Shown here one piece after another: positions 42,961-51,685 of a stretch of 64,000 nucleotides of DNA. How positions within the stretch are numbered: position 1 is the stretch's first letter; each line of letters opens with the position of its first letter. This DNA comes from Desulfofundulus kuznetsovii DSM 6115. Lineage in GTDB: Bacteria > Bacillota > Desulfotomaculia > Desulfotomaculales > Desulfovirgulaceae. The DNA lies in assembly GCF_000214705.1 (NCBI RefSeq), contig NC_015573.1, positions 2,611,001-2,675,000 on the forward strand, written 5' to 3'. The position numbers were made by a program, and so were the translations under genes. Under the pieces are notes generated by a model. That model searched no databases and had not been told where the DNA came from. It worked only from the letters and a program-made list of their open reading frames with translations.

Positions 42961-44004
42961 TCATTCAGCGCCGGGTTGAGCGGGCTCGGCTTCCACCAGC
43001 TTCCGCACCTCTTCCCCCAGCACTTCGGCAAACAAGCGGGCCGCAGCCAGTGCCTCCCCGGTGGTGTTATTGGCGCTGCCAATCTCCACCAAAAGCGCCC
43101 GGGGATGGAGAAACTGATTGTAACGTCCTTCCTTAATCCTTACCCCCTGACATAAACCGGGGTACTTTTTGTCCAGGGCTGCGGCCAGCTGTCTGGCAAA
43201 CTGCTCATTCTGCCGCCAGGTGGGAAAGGGCGCCCTGGCGTCCGAACCGACGACAAAGAGGACGGGGGCTGCCTCAATATCCTTCACCTTTACCAGGCAG
43301 TCCCGGCGGGGTTTTCCGGCATCCCGGTGGACGTCCAGGAGTACTTTTAGCTGCGGCTCTTCCCTCAACAATTCCCGAACCGTTTTTTCGGATTCCATAT
43401 ATGATGAATTGTATTGCCGGTCATGGACTTTTTTTATGTGCAGGGTTGGAATACCATATTTGGACTCCAGCTCCTGGCGTATAAGCTCCCCAACCTTAAC
43501 CACGCTTCCTTCTTTGCCCTCCAGCCTGGCCATCCCATCTGTAAGGGTGTAGCTTTCCCCGGTGTGGGTGTGATAAATGGCCACCAGGTACTTCCCGGAG
43601 ATCTTTGGGGCCATACCTGCATGCTCAGAGGCAGGTTTTACCGGATTGACCTCCACTTCTTGCTTTACCGGCACATAAGCCAGCAGGGGGAGCTGGGAAC
43701 GAAGCAATGCCCGGGGGTCTTTGTCGGGAAGGGCAAAAGAGCCAGCCAAACCGGGCCATAAACTAAAAAACGAGCCTGCCAACTCACCTTCACCCTGTTC
43801 GCCGGCGGCGTGAGTGGGCATGGCGGCCTCCAGGAACAGCCGCGGATCCCTGTAAAATAAGACCTGTCCCCCCCAGCGAAAAAATAACACTCCCGTCCCG
43901 ACAACCAGGGCAAGGAGCGAAAAAGCAATCCCGGCAACCACCAGGAAACTGTAGAATTTATTCCATAGCCAGCGGTAGCGGTAGCGGTAAAGAGCGTGGT
44001 ACAT
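42961..44004 (-). CDS. spoIIP: Stage II sporulation protein P (SpoIIP)
   Basis: 347 residues. A membrane anchor (about 17-44) follows a repetitive YRYRYRW start. The catalytic domain has YHTHTGESYTLTDG (zinc-binding His) and later LLDVHRDAGKPR and LLVEIGSANNT. SpoIIP is an amidase/endopeptidase of the engulfment machinery with SpoIID and SpoIIM. It is convergent with trmI. Confidence 0.92.
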   Translation of the reverse strand: MYHALYRYRYRWLWNKFYSFLVVAGIAFSLLALVVGTGVLFFRWGGQVLFYRDPRLFLEAAMPTHAAGEQGEGELAGSFFSLWPGLAGSFALPDKDPRALLRSQLPLLAYVPVKQEVEVNPVKPASEHAGMAPKISGKYLVAIYHTHTGESYTLTDGMARLEGKEGSVVKVGELIRQELESKYGIPTLHIKKVHDRQYNSSYMESEKTVRELLREEPQLKVLLDVHRDAGKPRRDCLVKVKDIEAAPVLFVVGSDARAPFPTWRQNEQFARQLAAALDKKYPGLCQGVRIKEGRYNQFLHPRALLVEIGSANNTTGEALAAARLFAEVLGEEVRKLVEAEPAQPGAE

Positions 44005-44097
44005 AAAAAATCCCCTCCCGGACTGCCCGTACCATTTTATTCCCGGAAGGAGATCTTTATGAAGCCACCCTGCCTGCGGGCTGAAGTGGCTTAACTG

Positions 44098-44439
44098 CTA
44101 GCGCAACACCGTAGGCACTACAGCATCTATAAGTCCGATAACAAAGGCAGCGATCAGCGCGCCCAGCAAATTAACACTGAGCAGGTTGGGAATGATAAAC
44201 TGGGCCACATAGATTACTACTGCGGCGGTTATAAAACCTACTATACCCCGGCTCTGGGGCGAAACCCGGTCGCCCAGCAGGGCTTCCACAATATAACCCA
44301 GCACGGCAATAACCACCGCGGCAATCAGTGCCCCTACGAACCCCCCGCGCACCACAAAGCCCGGGGAAAGCCAGCTCACCACAATGAGCACCAGCGCGGA
44401 GACGATAAACCTTACAATCACTCCCAGCCACTGCGTCAT
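44098..44439 (-). CDS. Phage-holin-superfamily-IV-like membrane protein (YvlD type)
   Basis: 113 residues from ATG 44439 (MTQWLGVIVRFIVSALVLI) after GGAGGAGG. Four hydrophobic helices, with GFVGALIAAVVIAVLGYIVEALLGDRVSPQSRGIVGFITAAVVIY. This chromosomal family is not linked to a prophage here. Role unknown. Confidence 0.8.
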   Translation of the reverse strand: MTQWLGVIVRFIVSALVLIVVSWLSPGFVVRGGFVGALIAAVVIAVLGYIVEALLGDRVSPQSRGIVGFITAAVVIYVAQFIIPNLLSVNLLGALIAAFVIGLIDAVVPTVLR

Positions 44440-44563
44440 GGCAATCACCTCCTCCTTTTTGCTCGCCCATAGCTTTGACAAAAAAGCGGCCGGCTATACC
44501 AGTTACCCTTGCAATTTTTTTGGGCCCGTGGTAAAATGAGGGCTGTTGGGAGGTGACTGAACG

Positions 44564-44833
44564 GTGCCCAATACCAAGTCCGCCATGAAAAGAGTTAAGG
44601 TTACCCGCAAACGCACCCTCCGCAATAAACAGCTGAAGTCCGCCCTGCGCACTGCCATTAAGAAGTTTGAGCGGGCTCTGACAGCCGGTGTCAATGTGGA
44701 GGAAACGAGGGAACTCTTGCGCCGGGCGCTGAGGGCCATTGACAAGGCGGTAACGAAGGGTATTATCCATAAAAATACTGCTGCCCGTAAAAAATCCCGC
44801 CTGACCAGACGGTTCAACCGCCAGGCAAGCTAA
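44564..44833 (+). CDS. rpsT: Ribosomal protein S20
   Basis: 89 residues from GTG 44564 after GGGAGGTGA. PNTKSAMKRVKVTRKRTLRNK and the C-terminus KGIIHKNTAARKKSRLTRR identify bS20. It is a single-gene unit ending at the terminator at 44873-44906. Confidence 0.97.
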   Translation: MPNTKSAMKRVKVTRKRTLRNKQLKSALRTAIKKFERALTAGVNVEETRELLRRALRAIDKAVTKGIIHKNTAARKKSRLTRRFNRQAS

Positions 44834-44872
44834 CCCACACACTCCTCCCGGAACAAAAATGATGAAAGCGGC

Positions 44873-44906
44873 AAAAAAACCACCCGGTAGCAGAGGTGGT
44901 TTTTTT
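44873..44906. terminator. Bidirectional terminator between rpsT and holA
   Basis: A7-CCACC (44880-44884), loop, GGTGG (44895-44899)-T7. The flanking A and T tracts let it work in both directions for the converging genes. Confidence 0.88.
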
Positions 44907-44915
44907 AGTACCTTT

Positions 44916-45974
44916 TTACGACACGGTTCCCCGGCCCATCTCCAGCAGGAGCATTTCGATACCCGGGTAAAACTCCAGCCTGCCCCTCTTCACCGCCCTG
45001 TCCAAATCCAAAAGCTTTTGTAAAGCCGTGACTACCTGTTCCCGGGTGAAATTACATGACTGGGCCAAAAGCTTTTGGGCGACAAAGGGATGCACCCCCA
45101 GCTTTGCCGCCGCCTCACCCGGGGACCGTTTTCCGGCGTTTAATTCCAGGGCCTGCAGGATTAGCCGGAACTGCCGGGCCACCATGGCCAGAATCGCCGG
45201 GCCCGTCTGACCCTGCTGCAACAACTCCCGGATGCCCTCCAGCGCCGCCCCGATCCGCCTTTCCCCGATGGCATCAACCACGTTAAAAATATTTTCCTCA
45301 AGCGCCGGCACGGTGAGGCGATAAATGTCTTCCTCCAGGATGGCTTCCCTGGAACCGGTGTAAGAAATTAACTTGGCCATCTCCTGGCTCAAAACAAAAA
45401 GGCTGGGGCCCACCCGCCGTACCAGCAACCCGGCTGCAGCCGGGGTGATGGTCTTGTGGGCCAGGCGCGCCTGTTTTTCCAGCCAGCGCACCAGGTCCCG
45501 GGTTTTTAAGTAGGTAAATTCCACTACCCGGCCGGTTTCTTTAAGCGACTTAAAAAGGCGTCCCCGCTGATCTACGGGATGGGTGGTGGTAAAAATCAGG
45601 CAGGTAGTGGGGGCAGGCTTTTGCATGTAGGCCAGCAAAGGGGTCGCCGTATCCCGGGAGGAAGCTCTGGTTCTCTTATTGCCGGATGTGCCGGGAGAAC
45701 CGGTAAAAAATGGGGCGTGGCGGACCACGACCAGGCGCCAGCCGGCCATAAAAGGGGGGGTTTGTGCCCGCACAACAATATCACCTTCGGTAACCTCTTC
45801 CCCGTCCAGAATGTCAAGGTTAAACTCCCCTGCCGGGGGCATTAGAAGTTTTTCCCGGAACCTTTGGACGGCCTTTTCATGCAGAAATGACTCCTGGCCG
45901 TAAAAAAGATAAACCGGTGCAATATTCCCTTTTTCCAGGTCATTAATTAAATCAAGATAGTATTTCAAGCCCAC
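44916..45974 (-). CDS. holA: DNA polymerase III delta subunit
   Basis: 352 residues from GTG 45974 or TTG 45968 (AGGGGGG lies close). APVYLFYGQESFLHEKAVQRF opens the AAA-like domain; GPSLFVLSQEMAKLISYTG and LLQQGQTGPAILAMVARQFRLILQ are typical HolA segments. Delta opens the beta clamp in the clamp loader. holA opposite rpsT is a common Firmicutes arrangement. Confidence 0.93.
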   Translation of the reverse strand: MGLKYYLDLINDLEKGNIAPVYLFYGQESFLHEKAVQRFREKLLMPPAGEFNLDILDGEEVTEGDIVVRAQTPPFMAGWRLVVVRHAPFFTGSPGTSGNKRTRASSRDTATPLLAYMQKPAPTTCLIFTTTHPVDQRGRLFKSLKETGRVVEFTYLKTRDLVRWLEKQARLAHKTITPAAAGLLVRRVGPSLFVLSQEMAKLISYTGSREAILEEDIYRLTVPALEENIFNVVDAIGERRIGAALEGIRELLQQGQTGPAILAMVARQFRLILQALELNAGKRSPGEAAAKLGVHPFVAQKLLAQSCNFTREQVVTALQKLLDLDRAVKRGRLEFYPGIEMLLLEMGRGTVS

Positions 45975-45984
45975 CCCCCCTGAT

Positions 45985-46287
45985 TTACTTCAGCTTTTTC
46001 TCCACCGCCGACACTTTGCCGGCCATGGTCAGTTCCTTATCCCGCCGGTCGTCAATGCGAATGGTGGTCACCACCCGGGCAATCCCCTGGGTAAAGGGCA
46101 CTTCGTGCATCCGGCGGACCACCGAAAGAATGAGATCCAGATCCCCTTCCATGATGGTCCCCATGGGGGTCAGCTGGTAGCGAATATTCTTTTCGCCCTG
46201 CAGGACATCCACACACCGGGCTACATAGGCACTCAAGCTGGTGCCGGCGGTGCCGATAGGCACGATGCTTACTTCCACCACGGCCAT
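45985..46287 (-). CDS. MTH1187-family thiamine-binding-like protein
   Basis: 100 residues from ATG 46287 (MAVVEVSIVPIGTAGTSLSAYVA). The family is recognised by YQLTPMGTIMEGDLDLILSVVRRMHE. Structures of relatives show ferredoxin-like folds, some binding thiamine. It follows mobB closely and ends the molybdenum-cofactor operon. Confidence 0.85.
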   Translation of the reverse strand: MAVVEVSIVPIGTAGTSLSAYVARCVDVLQGEKNIRYQLTPMGTIMEGDLDLILSVVRRMHEVPFTQGIARVVTTIRIDDRRDKELTMAGKVSAVEKKLK

Positions 46288-46308
46288 TACCATCACCCTT
46301 TCCAAAGG

Positions 46309-46812
46309 TTAATCCAGACCCAGGAAATTAACAATGAGATCTGCCACCGCTCCTACTTCGTCGCTACCAAAACAGGGAAGCTCTGCATGGTGAGCACCGT
46401 CACCTACCACGGCAATCAACCGGTCCTTTCTCCCCACCGGGGCGGTGCATCCACCGGGCGGGCAGACCTCGATCTGGGGCCAGTCCGCCTTTTTGTATCC
46501 TTCCGCCAGGACGATGTCCACCGGGCCAAGCAAAGGAACGATTTGCTCCGGGGACAACTCTTCATCCACCTGGCGGATGAGGGCAATTTTACGGGGAGCG
46601 GAAATACATACCGCCCGGGCACCGGCCCGGGCATGGCGCCAGGTATCCTTCCCCGGCTTATCTATTTCAAAGTCGCCATGGTGGTGCTTGATGGTTCCCA
46701 CGCGGTAGCCGCGCCGTTCAAATTCCGCAATCAGCTTCTCCAGAAAAGTGGTCTTGCCTGCATTGGAAGTTCCTACGATACATATTCCAGGCGGGCCGGA
46801 CATGTTCTTCAT
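46309..46812 (-). CDS. mobB: Molybdopterin-guanine dinucleotide biosynthesis protein MobB
   Basis: 167 residues. P-loop VGTSNAGKTTFLEKLI, then GTIKHHHGDFEID and LAEGYKKADWPQIEV, all MobB features. It is a GTP-binding helper of MobA in cofactor maturation. The ATG overlaps the stop of the MOSC gene (ATGA). Confidence 0.93.
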   Translation of the reverse strand: MKNMSGPPGICIVGTSNAGKTTFLEKLIAEFERRGYRVGTIKHHHGDFEIDKPGKDTWRHARAGARAVCISAPRKIALIRQVDEELSPEQIVPLLGPVDIVLAEGYKKADWPQIEVCPPGGCTAPVGRKDRLIAVVGDGAHHAELPCFGSDEVGAVADLIVNFLGLD

Positions 46813-47264
46813 CTCCCGGAACTGCTCCCCGGTTCAAGGACTTCTATCCGGTCTCCCACCTTCACCGGCCCGCCGGTAAGAATGCGCACAAAGATGCCCT
46901 CCCGGGGCATGATGCAGTCCCCCGCCAGCCGGCGAATCTCACAGGCAGAATGGCATTCCTTGCCGATCTGGGTCACTTCCCCAATGGCTTCAGGACCGAT
47001 GGCCAGCCGGGTACCCACGGGCAGGCTGGTCAAATTTATCCCTTCAGTGGTAATGTTTTCGGCAAAATCACCAGGATTGACGTCCAAACCCAGTTCACGC
47101 ATTTTTTGAATGCTTTCCATGGCCAGAAGGCTGACCTGGCGGTGCCAGGGCCCGGCGTGGGCATCTCCCTCCAGACCGTGATTGGCCACCAGGATACCGG
47201 CACCAATGTTCTTCTTGCGCGTGCCCTTTTCCGGGCTTGCGCACACTGCTACAATTACTCCCAT
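46809..47264 (-). CDS. MOSC-domain protein
   Basis: 151 residues from ATG 47264 ([20 protein letters not shown]), overlapping the end of moaC. It is a single MOSC domain with [28 protein letters not shown] and the conserved cysteine in [13 protein letters not shown] domains handle sulfur for molybdenum cofactor. Stand-alone versions of this kind sit in Moco operons of anaerobes. Confidence 0.88.
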   Translation of the reverse strand: MGVIVAVCASPEKGTRKKNIGAGILVANHGLEGDAHAGPWHRQVSLLAMESIQKMRELGLDVNPGDFAENITTEGINLTSLPVGTRLAIGPEAIGEVTQIGKECHSACEIRRLAGDCIMPREGIFVRILTGGPVKVGDRIEVLEPGSSSGR

Positions 47265-47752
47265 TCTTTTTCTCCCTCCCGCCGGAATTCCCCGCTTTTG
47301 CCGCCGCTTTTGCTCACCAGGCGGATATTCTGGATTATCATGGCCCGGTCCACGGCCTTGCACATGTCATAGATAGTCAGAGCGGCCACACTTGCGGCCG
47401 TGAGGGCCTCCATTTCCACCCCGGTCTTGCCGGTGGTCCGTACCCGGGCCTGGATCTCCACCCTGTCGGGGGGTTGCAGGCGAAAATCCACAGCCACACT
47501 GGTTAAAGGAATGGGATGGGCCAGGGGAATGAGCTCCTGCGTCTTTTTGGCGGCCATGATCCCGGCCAGCCGCGCCACCCCCAGCACATCTCCCTTGGCT
47601 GCGGTGCCGCCGGCAATGATGTTTAAGGTTTCCGGGCGCATGAGCACTTCTCCCCGGGCCACTGCCTCCCGGACGGTATCCTCTTTCCCGCTCACATCCA
47701 CCATATGAGCCCGGCCCTGGGAGTCAAAATGATTTAAAGTCGTTCCTTCCAT
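47255..47752 (-). CDS. moaC: Cyclic pyranopterin monophosphate synthase MoaC
   Basis: 165 residues from ATG 47752 ([20 protein letters not shown]); a TTG at 47767 sits too close to [33 protein letters not shown] and [26 protein letters not shown] are highly conserved MoaC motifs. It acts after MoaA in the first step of molybdopterin synthesis. Confidence 0.96.
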   Translation of the reverse strand: MEGTTLNHFDSQGRAHMVDVSGKEDTVREAVARGEVLMRPETLNIIAGGTAAKGDVLGVARLAGIMAAKKTQELIPLAHPIPLTSVAVDFRLQPPDRVEIQARVRTTGKTGVEMEALTAASVAALTIYDMCKAVDRAMIIQNIRLVSKSGGKSGEFRREGEKEWE

Positions 47753-47770
47753 AATGTTGTTTACCAACTC

Positions 47771-48751
47771 CTACCCGCCAATTTGAGACATGTTTTTCCG
47801 GGAGCAGGACTGCCCCTGGTTTATATTGTGATGGCCGGGCTTGTCCCGGACGGCCCGGGCCACCAGCTCAGCCAGTTCATCCCGGGTGGCACCCCGGCGC
47901 AATGGCCCTTTGAGATCAACTTCGTATTCATGAAAAAGGCAGGGCCTCAAAGCGCCGGTGGCGGTCAGGCGCAGGCGGTTGCACCGCCCGCAGAAATGAT
48001 CGCTCACTGCGCTGATAAACCCAATGGTCCCCGCCGCCCCCGCCAGGCGGTAGTAGCGTGCCGGCCCGCTACCCGTCAGCTTGCGCACTTCCTGCAACTG
48101 GCCCAGTTCCTCCTCAATCCGGCCCCTGATTTCCGCCGTGGACATATAGCCTTCCCTGGAAACGGCGGCAGCTGTTCCAAAGGGCATCAATTCAATGAAA
48201 CGCACGTGCAGGGGCCAGTCCAGTGAAAGACGGGCCAGATCGCAAATTTCATCATCATTAAATCCGCGTACGACCACGGTATTCAGCTTGACCGGATGAA
48301 GGCCAAGCTCTAAAGACCTCTCTATTCCCTGCCACACCGCTTCCAGACGGCCTCCCCGGGTAATATAACTGTAGCGTTCGGGTTTTAATGTATCCAGGCT
48401 GACGTTCACCCGGCGCAGACCGGCAGCCTTTAACTGGCCGGCCTGGGCGGCCAGCAGGATGCCGTTGGTGGTGAGGGCCAGGTCGTCAATTTCCGGTATG
48501 GCGGCCAGGGCCCGCACGAGATCGGTTATCCCGCGGCGTACCAAAGGCTCTCCTCCGGTAAGGCGCACTTTTTTCACTCCCACCCTGGTCGATGCTTCGA
48601 CCACCCGGACAATTTCCTCCAGGGTAAGGATTTCCTTCCGGGGCACGACGGATACACCCTGGGGAGGCATGCAGTAACGGCAGCGTAAATTACAGCGGTC
48701 GGTGACTGAAACCCGCAGGTAGTTTATCTCCCTTTGATAACGATCTTCCAT
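47771..48751 (-). CDS. moaA: GTP 3',8-cyclase MoaA
   Basis: 326 residues from ATG 48751 (MEDRYQREINYLRVSVTDRC) after GGAAGGTG. The radical-SAM triad is CNLRCRYC, and the second cluster is in FCGRCNRLRLTATGALRPCL. RLTGGEPLVRRGI is conserved. The C-terminus ends GHHNINQGQSCSRKNMSQIGG rather than the frequent double-glycine end, but it still finishes in GG. First gene of the Moco operon. Confidence 0.96.
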   Translation of the reverse strand: MEDRYQREINYLRVSVTDRCNLRCRYCMPPQGVSVVPRKEILTLEEIVRVVEASTRVGVKKVRLTGGEPLVRRGITDLVRALAAIPEIDDLALTTNGILLAAQAGQLKAAGLRRVNVSLDTLKPERYSYITRGGRLEAVWQGIERSLELGLHPVKLNTVVVRGFNDDEICDLARLSLDWPLHVRFIELMPFGTAAAVSREGYMSTAEIRGRIEEELGQLQEVRKLTGSGPARYYRLAGAAGTIGFISAVSDHFCGRCNRLRLTATGALRPCLFHEYEVDLKGPLRRGATRDELAELVARAVRDKPGHHNINQGQSCSRKNMSQIGG

Positions 48752-48897
48752 AAAATGTGCACCTTCCTTCAGTGTTAGGCCGCTTAAGATAGTATTCTCG
48801 ACAAAACCGCACTTTCCTGCCGATATCCCCGCAAAGAAGGACAAGTAAACCGCCCGGCTATGTCCCTGTACGGCCAACCTTCCGGTTTTGTTTAAAT

Positions 48898-48919
48898 TAT
48901 GTTTAATTGTCTAAACATA
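48898..48919 (-). promoter_or_regulatory. Palindromic operator candidate before moaA
   Basis: TATGTTTA-N6-TAAACATA, eight-base perfect arms, about 12 bases downstream of a minus-strand TATAAT (48936-48931). It would lie in the first transcribed bases of moaA. No known molybdate or tungstate box was recognised. Confidence 0.5.
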
Positions 48920-48987
48920 TCGTCCAGTTTATTATACAACACAATCTTTTTTAGCGGCCAGATGAGGCGGCAGAACCGGCTTTTTCC

Positions 48988-49003
48988 TGGTATTCTTTTT
49001 GCG
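48988..49003 (+). promoter_or_regulatory. Sigma-54 promoter of the dehydrogenase cluster
   Basis: TGGTATTCTTTTTGCG has the GG-N10-GC core (GG 48989-48990, GC 49001-49002) and fits the TGGYAY-N5-TTGCW consensus. It predicts a transcript starting about 50 bases before the gene at 49062. A sigma-54 activator is encoded at the end of the cluster. Confidence 0.7.
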
Positions 49004-49061
49004 TATGGCATTTGTACCGTAGCAAATCGTCATGTGATCTTCGCAAATTGAAATGGGGGGT

Positions 49062-49385
49062 ATGGCCATGCGCATAGAGCAGCACCCGGTTTTGGAATTC
49101 AGGCGGGGTAAAAAAATAAAGTTTACCTTTGACGGCAAAGAGTATGAAGGCTACGAAGGAGAAACCATTGCCGCGGCCCTGCACGCCGCCGGCATCCGGG
49201 TCCTGCGGGAAAGCCCGGTGCTCCGCCGCCCCCGGGGCCTTTTCTGCGCCATCGGCAACTGTTCCTCCTGTCTCATGACTGTAAACGGGGAACCCAACGT
49301 GCGGATTTGTGTGGAAAAGCTGCGCCCGGGGATGGTGGTGGAAAGCCAGAAAGGAAAGGGAGTTATTTATGCAGCAGGAAATTAG
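49062..49385 (+). CDS. [2Fe-2S] subunit of an amino-acid dehydrogenase (HcnA-like)
   Basis: 107 residues from ATG 49062 (MAMRIEQHPVLEFRRG) after GGGGGG. It has the ferredoxin-like cluster motif C-x4-C-x2-C in FCAIGNCSSCLMTV and a later VRIC. Small proteins of this type are the gamma-like subunits of heteromeric proline, hydroxyproline and sarcosine dehydrogenases and of HCN synthase. It overlaps the next gene by 17 bases. Confidence 0.88.
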   Translation: MAMRIEQHPVLEFRRGKKIKFTFDGKEYEGYEGETIAAALHAAGIRVLRESPVLRRPRGLFCAIGNCSSCLMTVNGEPNVRICVEKLRPGMVVESQKGKGVIYAAGN

Positions 49386-50970
49386 CTTTGTAGAGATTGC
49401 GGTCATTGGCGGCGGTCCGGCCGGACTTTGTGCCGCCCTGGAAGCAGCAAACGCCGGTGCCCGGGTGGTCCTTTTGGACCGCCAGGACCGGCTTGGGGGC
49501 CAGCTGATCAAGCAAACCCACCGCTTTTTCGGTTCCCGCAGCCACAGGGCCTCGGAACGGGGGATCAATATCGCCACCGAACTCACCGGACAGGTTATAT
49601 CCCATCCCCTGATTGAAGCCCTGACCGGTGCCACCGTTTTTGGTTTCTACGAAGACGGCGTGCTGGGAGTGGAACAGGAAGGGAGGGTCTTTTACCTGAA
49701 GCCTTCCCGGGTAATTGTGGCCACGGGAGCATCGGAAAAAACCCTGGCCTTCCCCAACAATGACCTGCCGGGCATTTATGGTGCCGGTGCGGTACAGACA
49801 CTGGTCAATGTTTACGGCATTCTGCCCGGAAAGCGGGTCCTGATGGTCGGCGCCGGCAATATCGGGGTTATCGTCACCTACCAGCTGCTGCAGGCCGGCA
49901 TGGAGGTAGCCGCCATTGTGGAGGCTGCCCCGGGAATTGGCGCCTACTGGGTCCATGCGGCCAAAGTGCGCCGGGCGGGAGTGCCCATCTATACCAGCCA
50001 TACCATCAAGCGGGCCTGCGGCGGGCGGGAAGTGGAAGGGGCCGTGATCTGGCAACTGGATGAACAGGGCCAACCCGTGCCGGGGACGGAAAAGGACTTC
50101 GCCGTAGACACCATTTGTCTTTCCGTAGGCCTTTCACCCCTGGTGGAACTGCTGGCCCAGGCCGGCTGCAGGCTGGCCTACGTACCCCAGCTGGGCGGGC
50201 ACGTCCCTTTGCGCGATGCCAACCTCCAGACCACCGTACCGGGAGTCTACGTAGCCGGCGATGCGGCCGGGGTGGAAGAAGCTTCGGCAGCGATGATGGA
50301 AGGCGCCCTGGCCGGTCTGCATGCCGCTTACAGCTTGGGCTACGGCCGGGCCGGTTACGAAGCCCGGCGCCGGGAGTTGCAACACCAGCTGGACAGCCTG
50401 CGCTCCGGCCCCGTGGGCAAAAGATTCGCACCGGGCTGGCCAGGGTGCTGGCCGGCTAGAGTTTGGGAGGTGAAGGTTATGCTGGCTGTGGATGGCATTC
50501 CCACCCCGGAGGACCTGGCGGCAAAGACACCCCCGCCGGAGCGGCTGGCCAAAGGGCCGGTGGTCATAGCGGAATGCTTTCAACCCATTCCCTGCGATCC
50601 CTGCAGCCACGCCTGTCCCCGCCAGGCCATCGGACCCTTTGAGGACATCAACGAAATACCGCAGGTGGACTATAACAAATGTAACGGCTGCGGCCAGTGC
50701 ATCACCCGCTGCCCCGGACTGGCCCTTTTCGTCGTGGATCTGACTTACAGCGAAAAGGAGGCCCTGGTCAAGCTGCCCTATGAGTTCCTCCCCCTCCCCG
50801 CGGAAGGCCAGGAAGTGGCCGGGGTGAACCGGGCGGGGGAAAAAGTGTGCCGGGCACGGGTGGTCAAAGTGGTGACCACGGAAAAGATGGATAAAACCGC
50901 GGTCGTCTGGCTGGCCGTACCCAAAGAGCTGGCCATGGAGGTACGGCACTTCGTTATAACACATGTTTAA
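49369..50970 (+). CDS. FAD/NAD oxidoreductase subunit (HcnB-like) fused in frame to a 4Fe-4S ferredoxin
   Basis: 533 residues from ATG 49369. Residues about 10-365 are a two-dinucleotide-fold oxidoreductase (VIGGGPAGLCAALEAANAG; GKRVLMVGAGNIGVI; VYVAGDAAGVEEAS). Residues about 371-533 carry ferredoxin motifs IPCDPCSHACP and CNGCGQCITRCPG. Inside the frame, GGGAGGTG (50465) and ATG 50479 look like the start of a separate ferredoxin gene, and adding one A to the run at 50419-50422 would end the first protein at the TAG 50457. So these were probably two genes, joined by a one-base deletion or a sequence error. Confidence 0.85.
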   Translation: MQQEISFVEIAVIGGGPAGLCAALEAANAGARVVLLDRQDRLGGQLIKQTHRFFGSRSHRASERGINIATELTGQVISHPLIEALTGATVFGFYEDGVLGVEQEGRVFYLKPSRVIVATGASEKTLAFPNNDLPGIYGAGAVQTLVNVYGILPGKRVLMVGAGNIGVIVTYQLLQAGMEVAAIVEAAPGIGAYWVHAAKVRRAGVPIYTSHTIKRACGGREVEGAVIWQLDEQGQPVPGTEKDFAVDTICLSVGLSPLVELLAQAGCRLAYVPQLGGHVPLRDANLQTTVPGVYVAGDAAGVEEASAAMMEGALAGLHAAYSLGYGRAGYEARRRELQHQLDSLRSGPVGKRFAPGWPGCWPARVWEVKVMLAVDGIPTPEDLAAKTPPPERLAKGPVVIAECFQPIPCDPCSHACPRQAIGPFEDINEIPQVDYNKCNGCGQCITRCPGLALFVVDLTYSEKEALVKLPYEFLPLPAEGQEVAGVNRAGEKVCRARVVKVVTTEKMDKTAVVWLAVPKELAMEVRHFVITHV

Positions 50971-50973
50971 AGA

Positions 50974-51369
50974 TACTGTCGCATTACTAACTACCCAGGG
51001 CGGCGGTCGTCCCCCGTCGCTCCGTGCTACGGGCCGGACGAAACATCGGCTTGCCTCGGAGCGAACCTGGCAGCGCTGCATATGCGCCGGAAGTCTCTTC
51101 TCCTTAATGGATAGTTACAGCATAAGTAGCTCAATCATTCTATCGATACTGTTGCCAGCGCGATTCGCGCTGCCGGTTCGCTAACCTCGGCAGCGCCGTG
51201 TTTCGTATCCGGCCCTCCAGCCCAGCACTCACTGGTTAAGCACTTTTTCGAAGTAGTGTTGCAGGCATATGAGCAATGGCTATTCTTAAGAAAGAGGTGC
51301 TCCAGTGAGTGCTGGGTCGCTCCTTAAGGGACGACCGCCGCCCGTTTTGTTTCTGGTTTTGCGACAGTA
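50974..51369. repeat. Large inverted-repeat element C
   Basis: Outer arms TACTGTCGCA (50974-50983) and TGCGACAGTA (51360-51369). Inner 16-base perfect arms GGGCGGCGGTCGTCCC (50998-51013) and GGGACGACCGCCGCCC (51328-51343). A further perfect 15-base pair CCCAGCACTCACTGG / CCAGTGAGTGCTGGG lies at 51221-51235 and 51302-51316. GGGCCGGA..CGAAACA (51031 onward) is mirrored near 51195-51215. The same outer/inner architecture is seen in elements A and B at 26 kb, though the sequences differ. It has no gene and sits within the dehydrogenase operon. Confidence 0.78.
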
Positions 51370-51400
51370 CATGATATTTAACATTCCAGGAGTGAAAGCC

Positions 51401-51685
51401 ATGGAAGATAAAATCATTGTCTGCCGCTGCGAGGACGTGACCCTGGAGGAAATCCGGCAGGCCATTGCCGGGGGGGCCCGCACCCTCGACGAAATCAAGC
51501 GGCTGAAGCGCTGCGGCATGGGACCCTGCCAGGGGCGTACCTGCCGGCCCCTTATTGCCGGGGAAATCGCCCGCATCACCGGACAGGACCCGGCCAACCT
51601 GGCCCTGCCCACTTTCCGGCCGCCGGTAGTCCCCTTAAAACTGGGTACCCTGGCCCGGGGAGGTGCTGAAAATGAACAGGCATGA
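51401..51685 (+). CDS. BFD-like [2Fe-2S] protein
   Basis: 94 residues from ATG 51401 (MEDKIIVCRCEDVTLEEI) after CCAGGAG. C-x-C plus later CGMGPCQGRTC gives the four cysteines of the bacterioferritin-associated-ferredoxin-like domain. The same domain is often fused to HcnB-type subunits; here it is free. It overlaps the next gene by 14 bases. Confidence 0.9.
   Translation: MEDKIIVCRCEDVTLEEIRQAIAGGARTLDEIKRLKRCGMGPCQGRTCRPLIAGEIARITGQDPANLALPTFRPPVVPLKLGTLARGGAENEQA

Noticed and set aside
48990-49025. A second sigma-54 site at TGGCATTTGTACCGTAGC
   Set aside because: The GG-to-GC distance is 13 rather than 10 bases; the neighbouring TGGTATTCTTTTTGC has the correct spacing.
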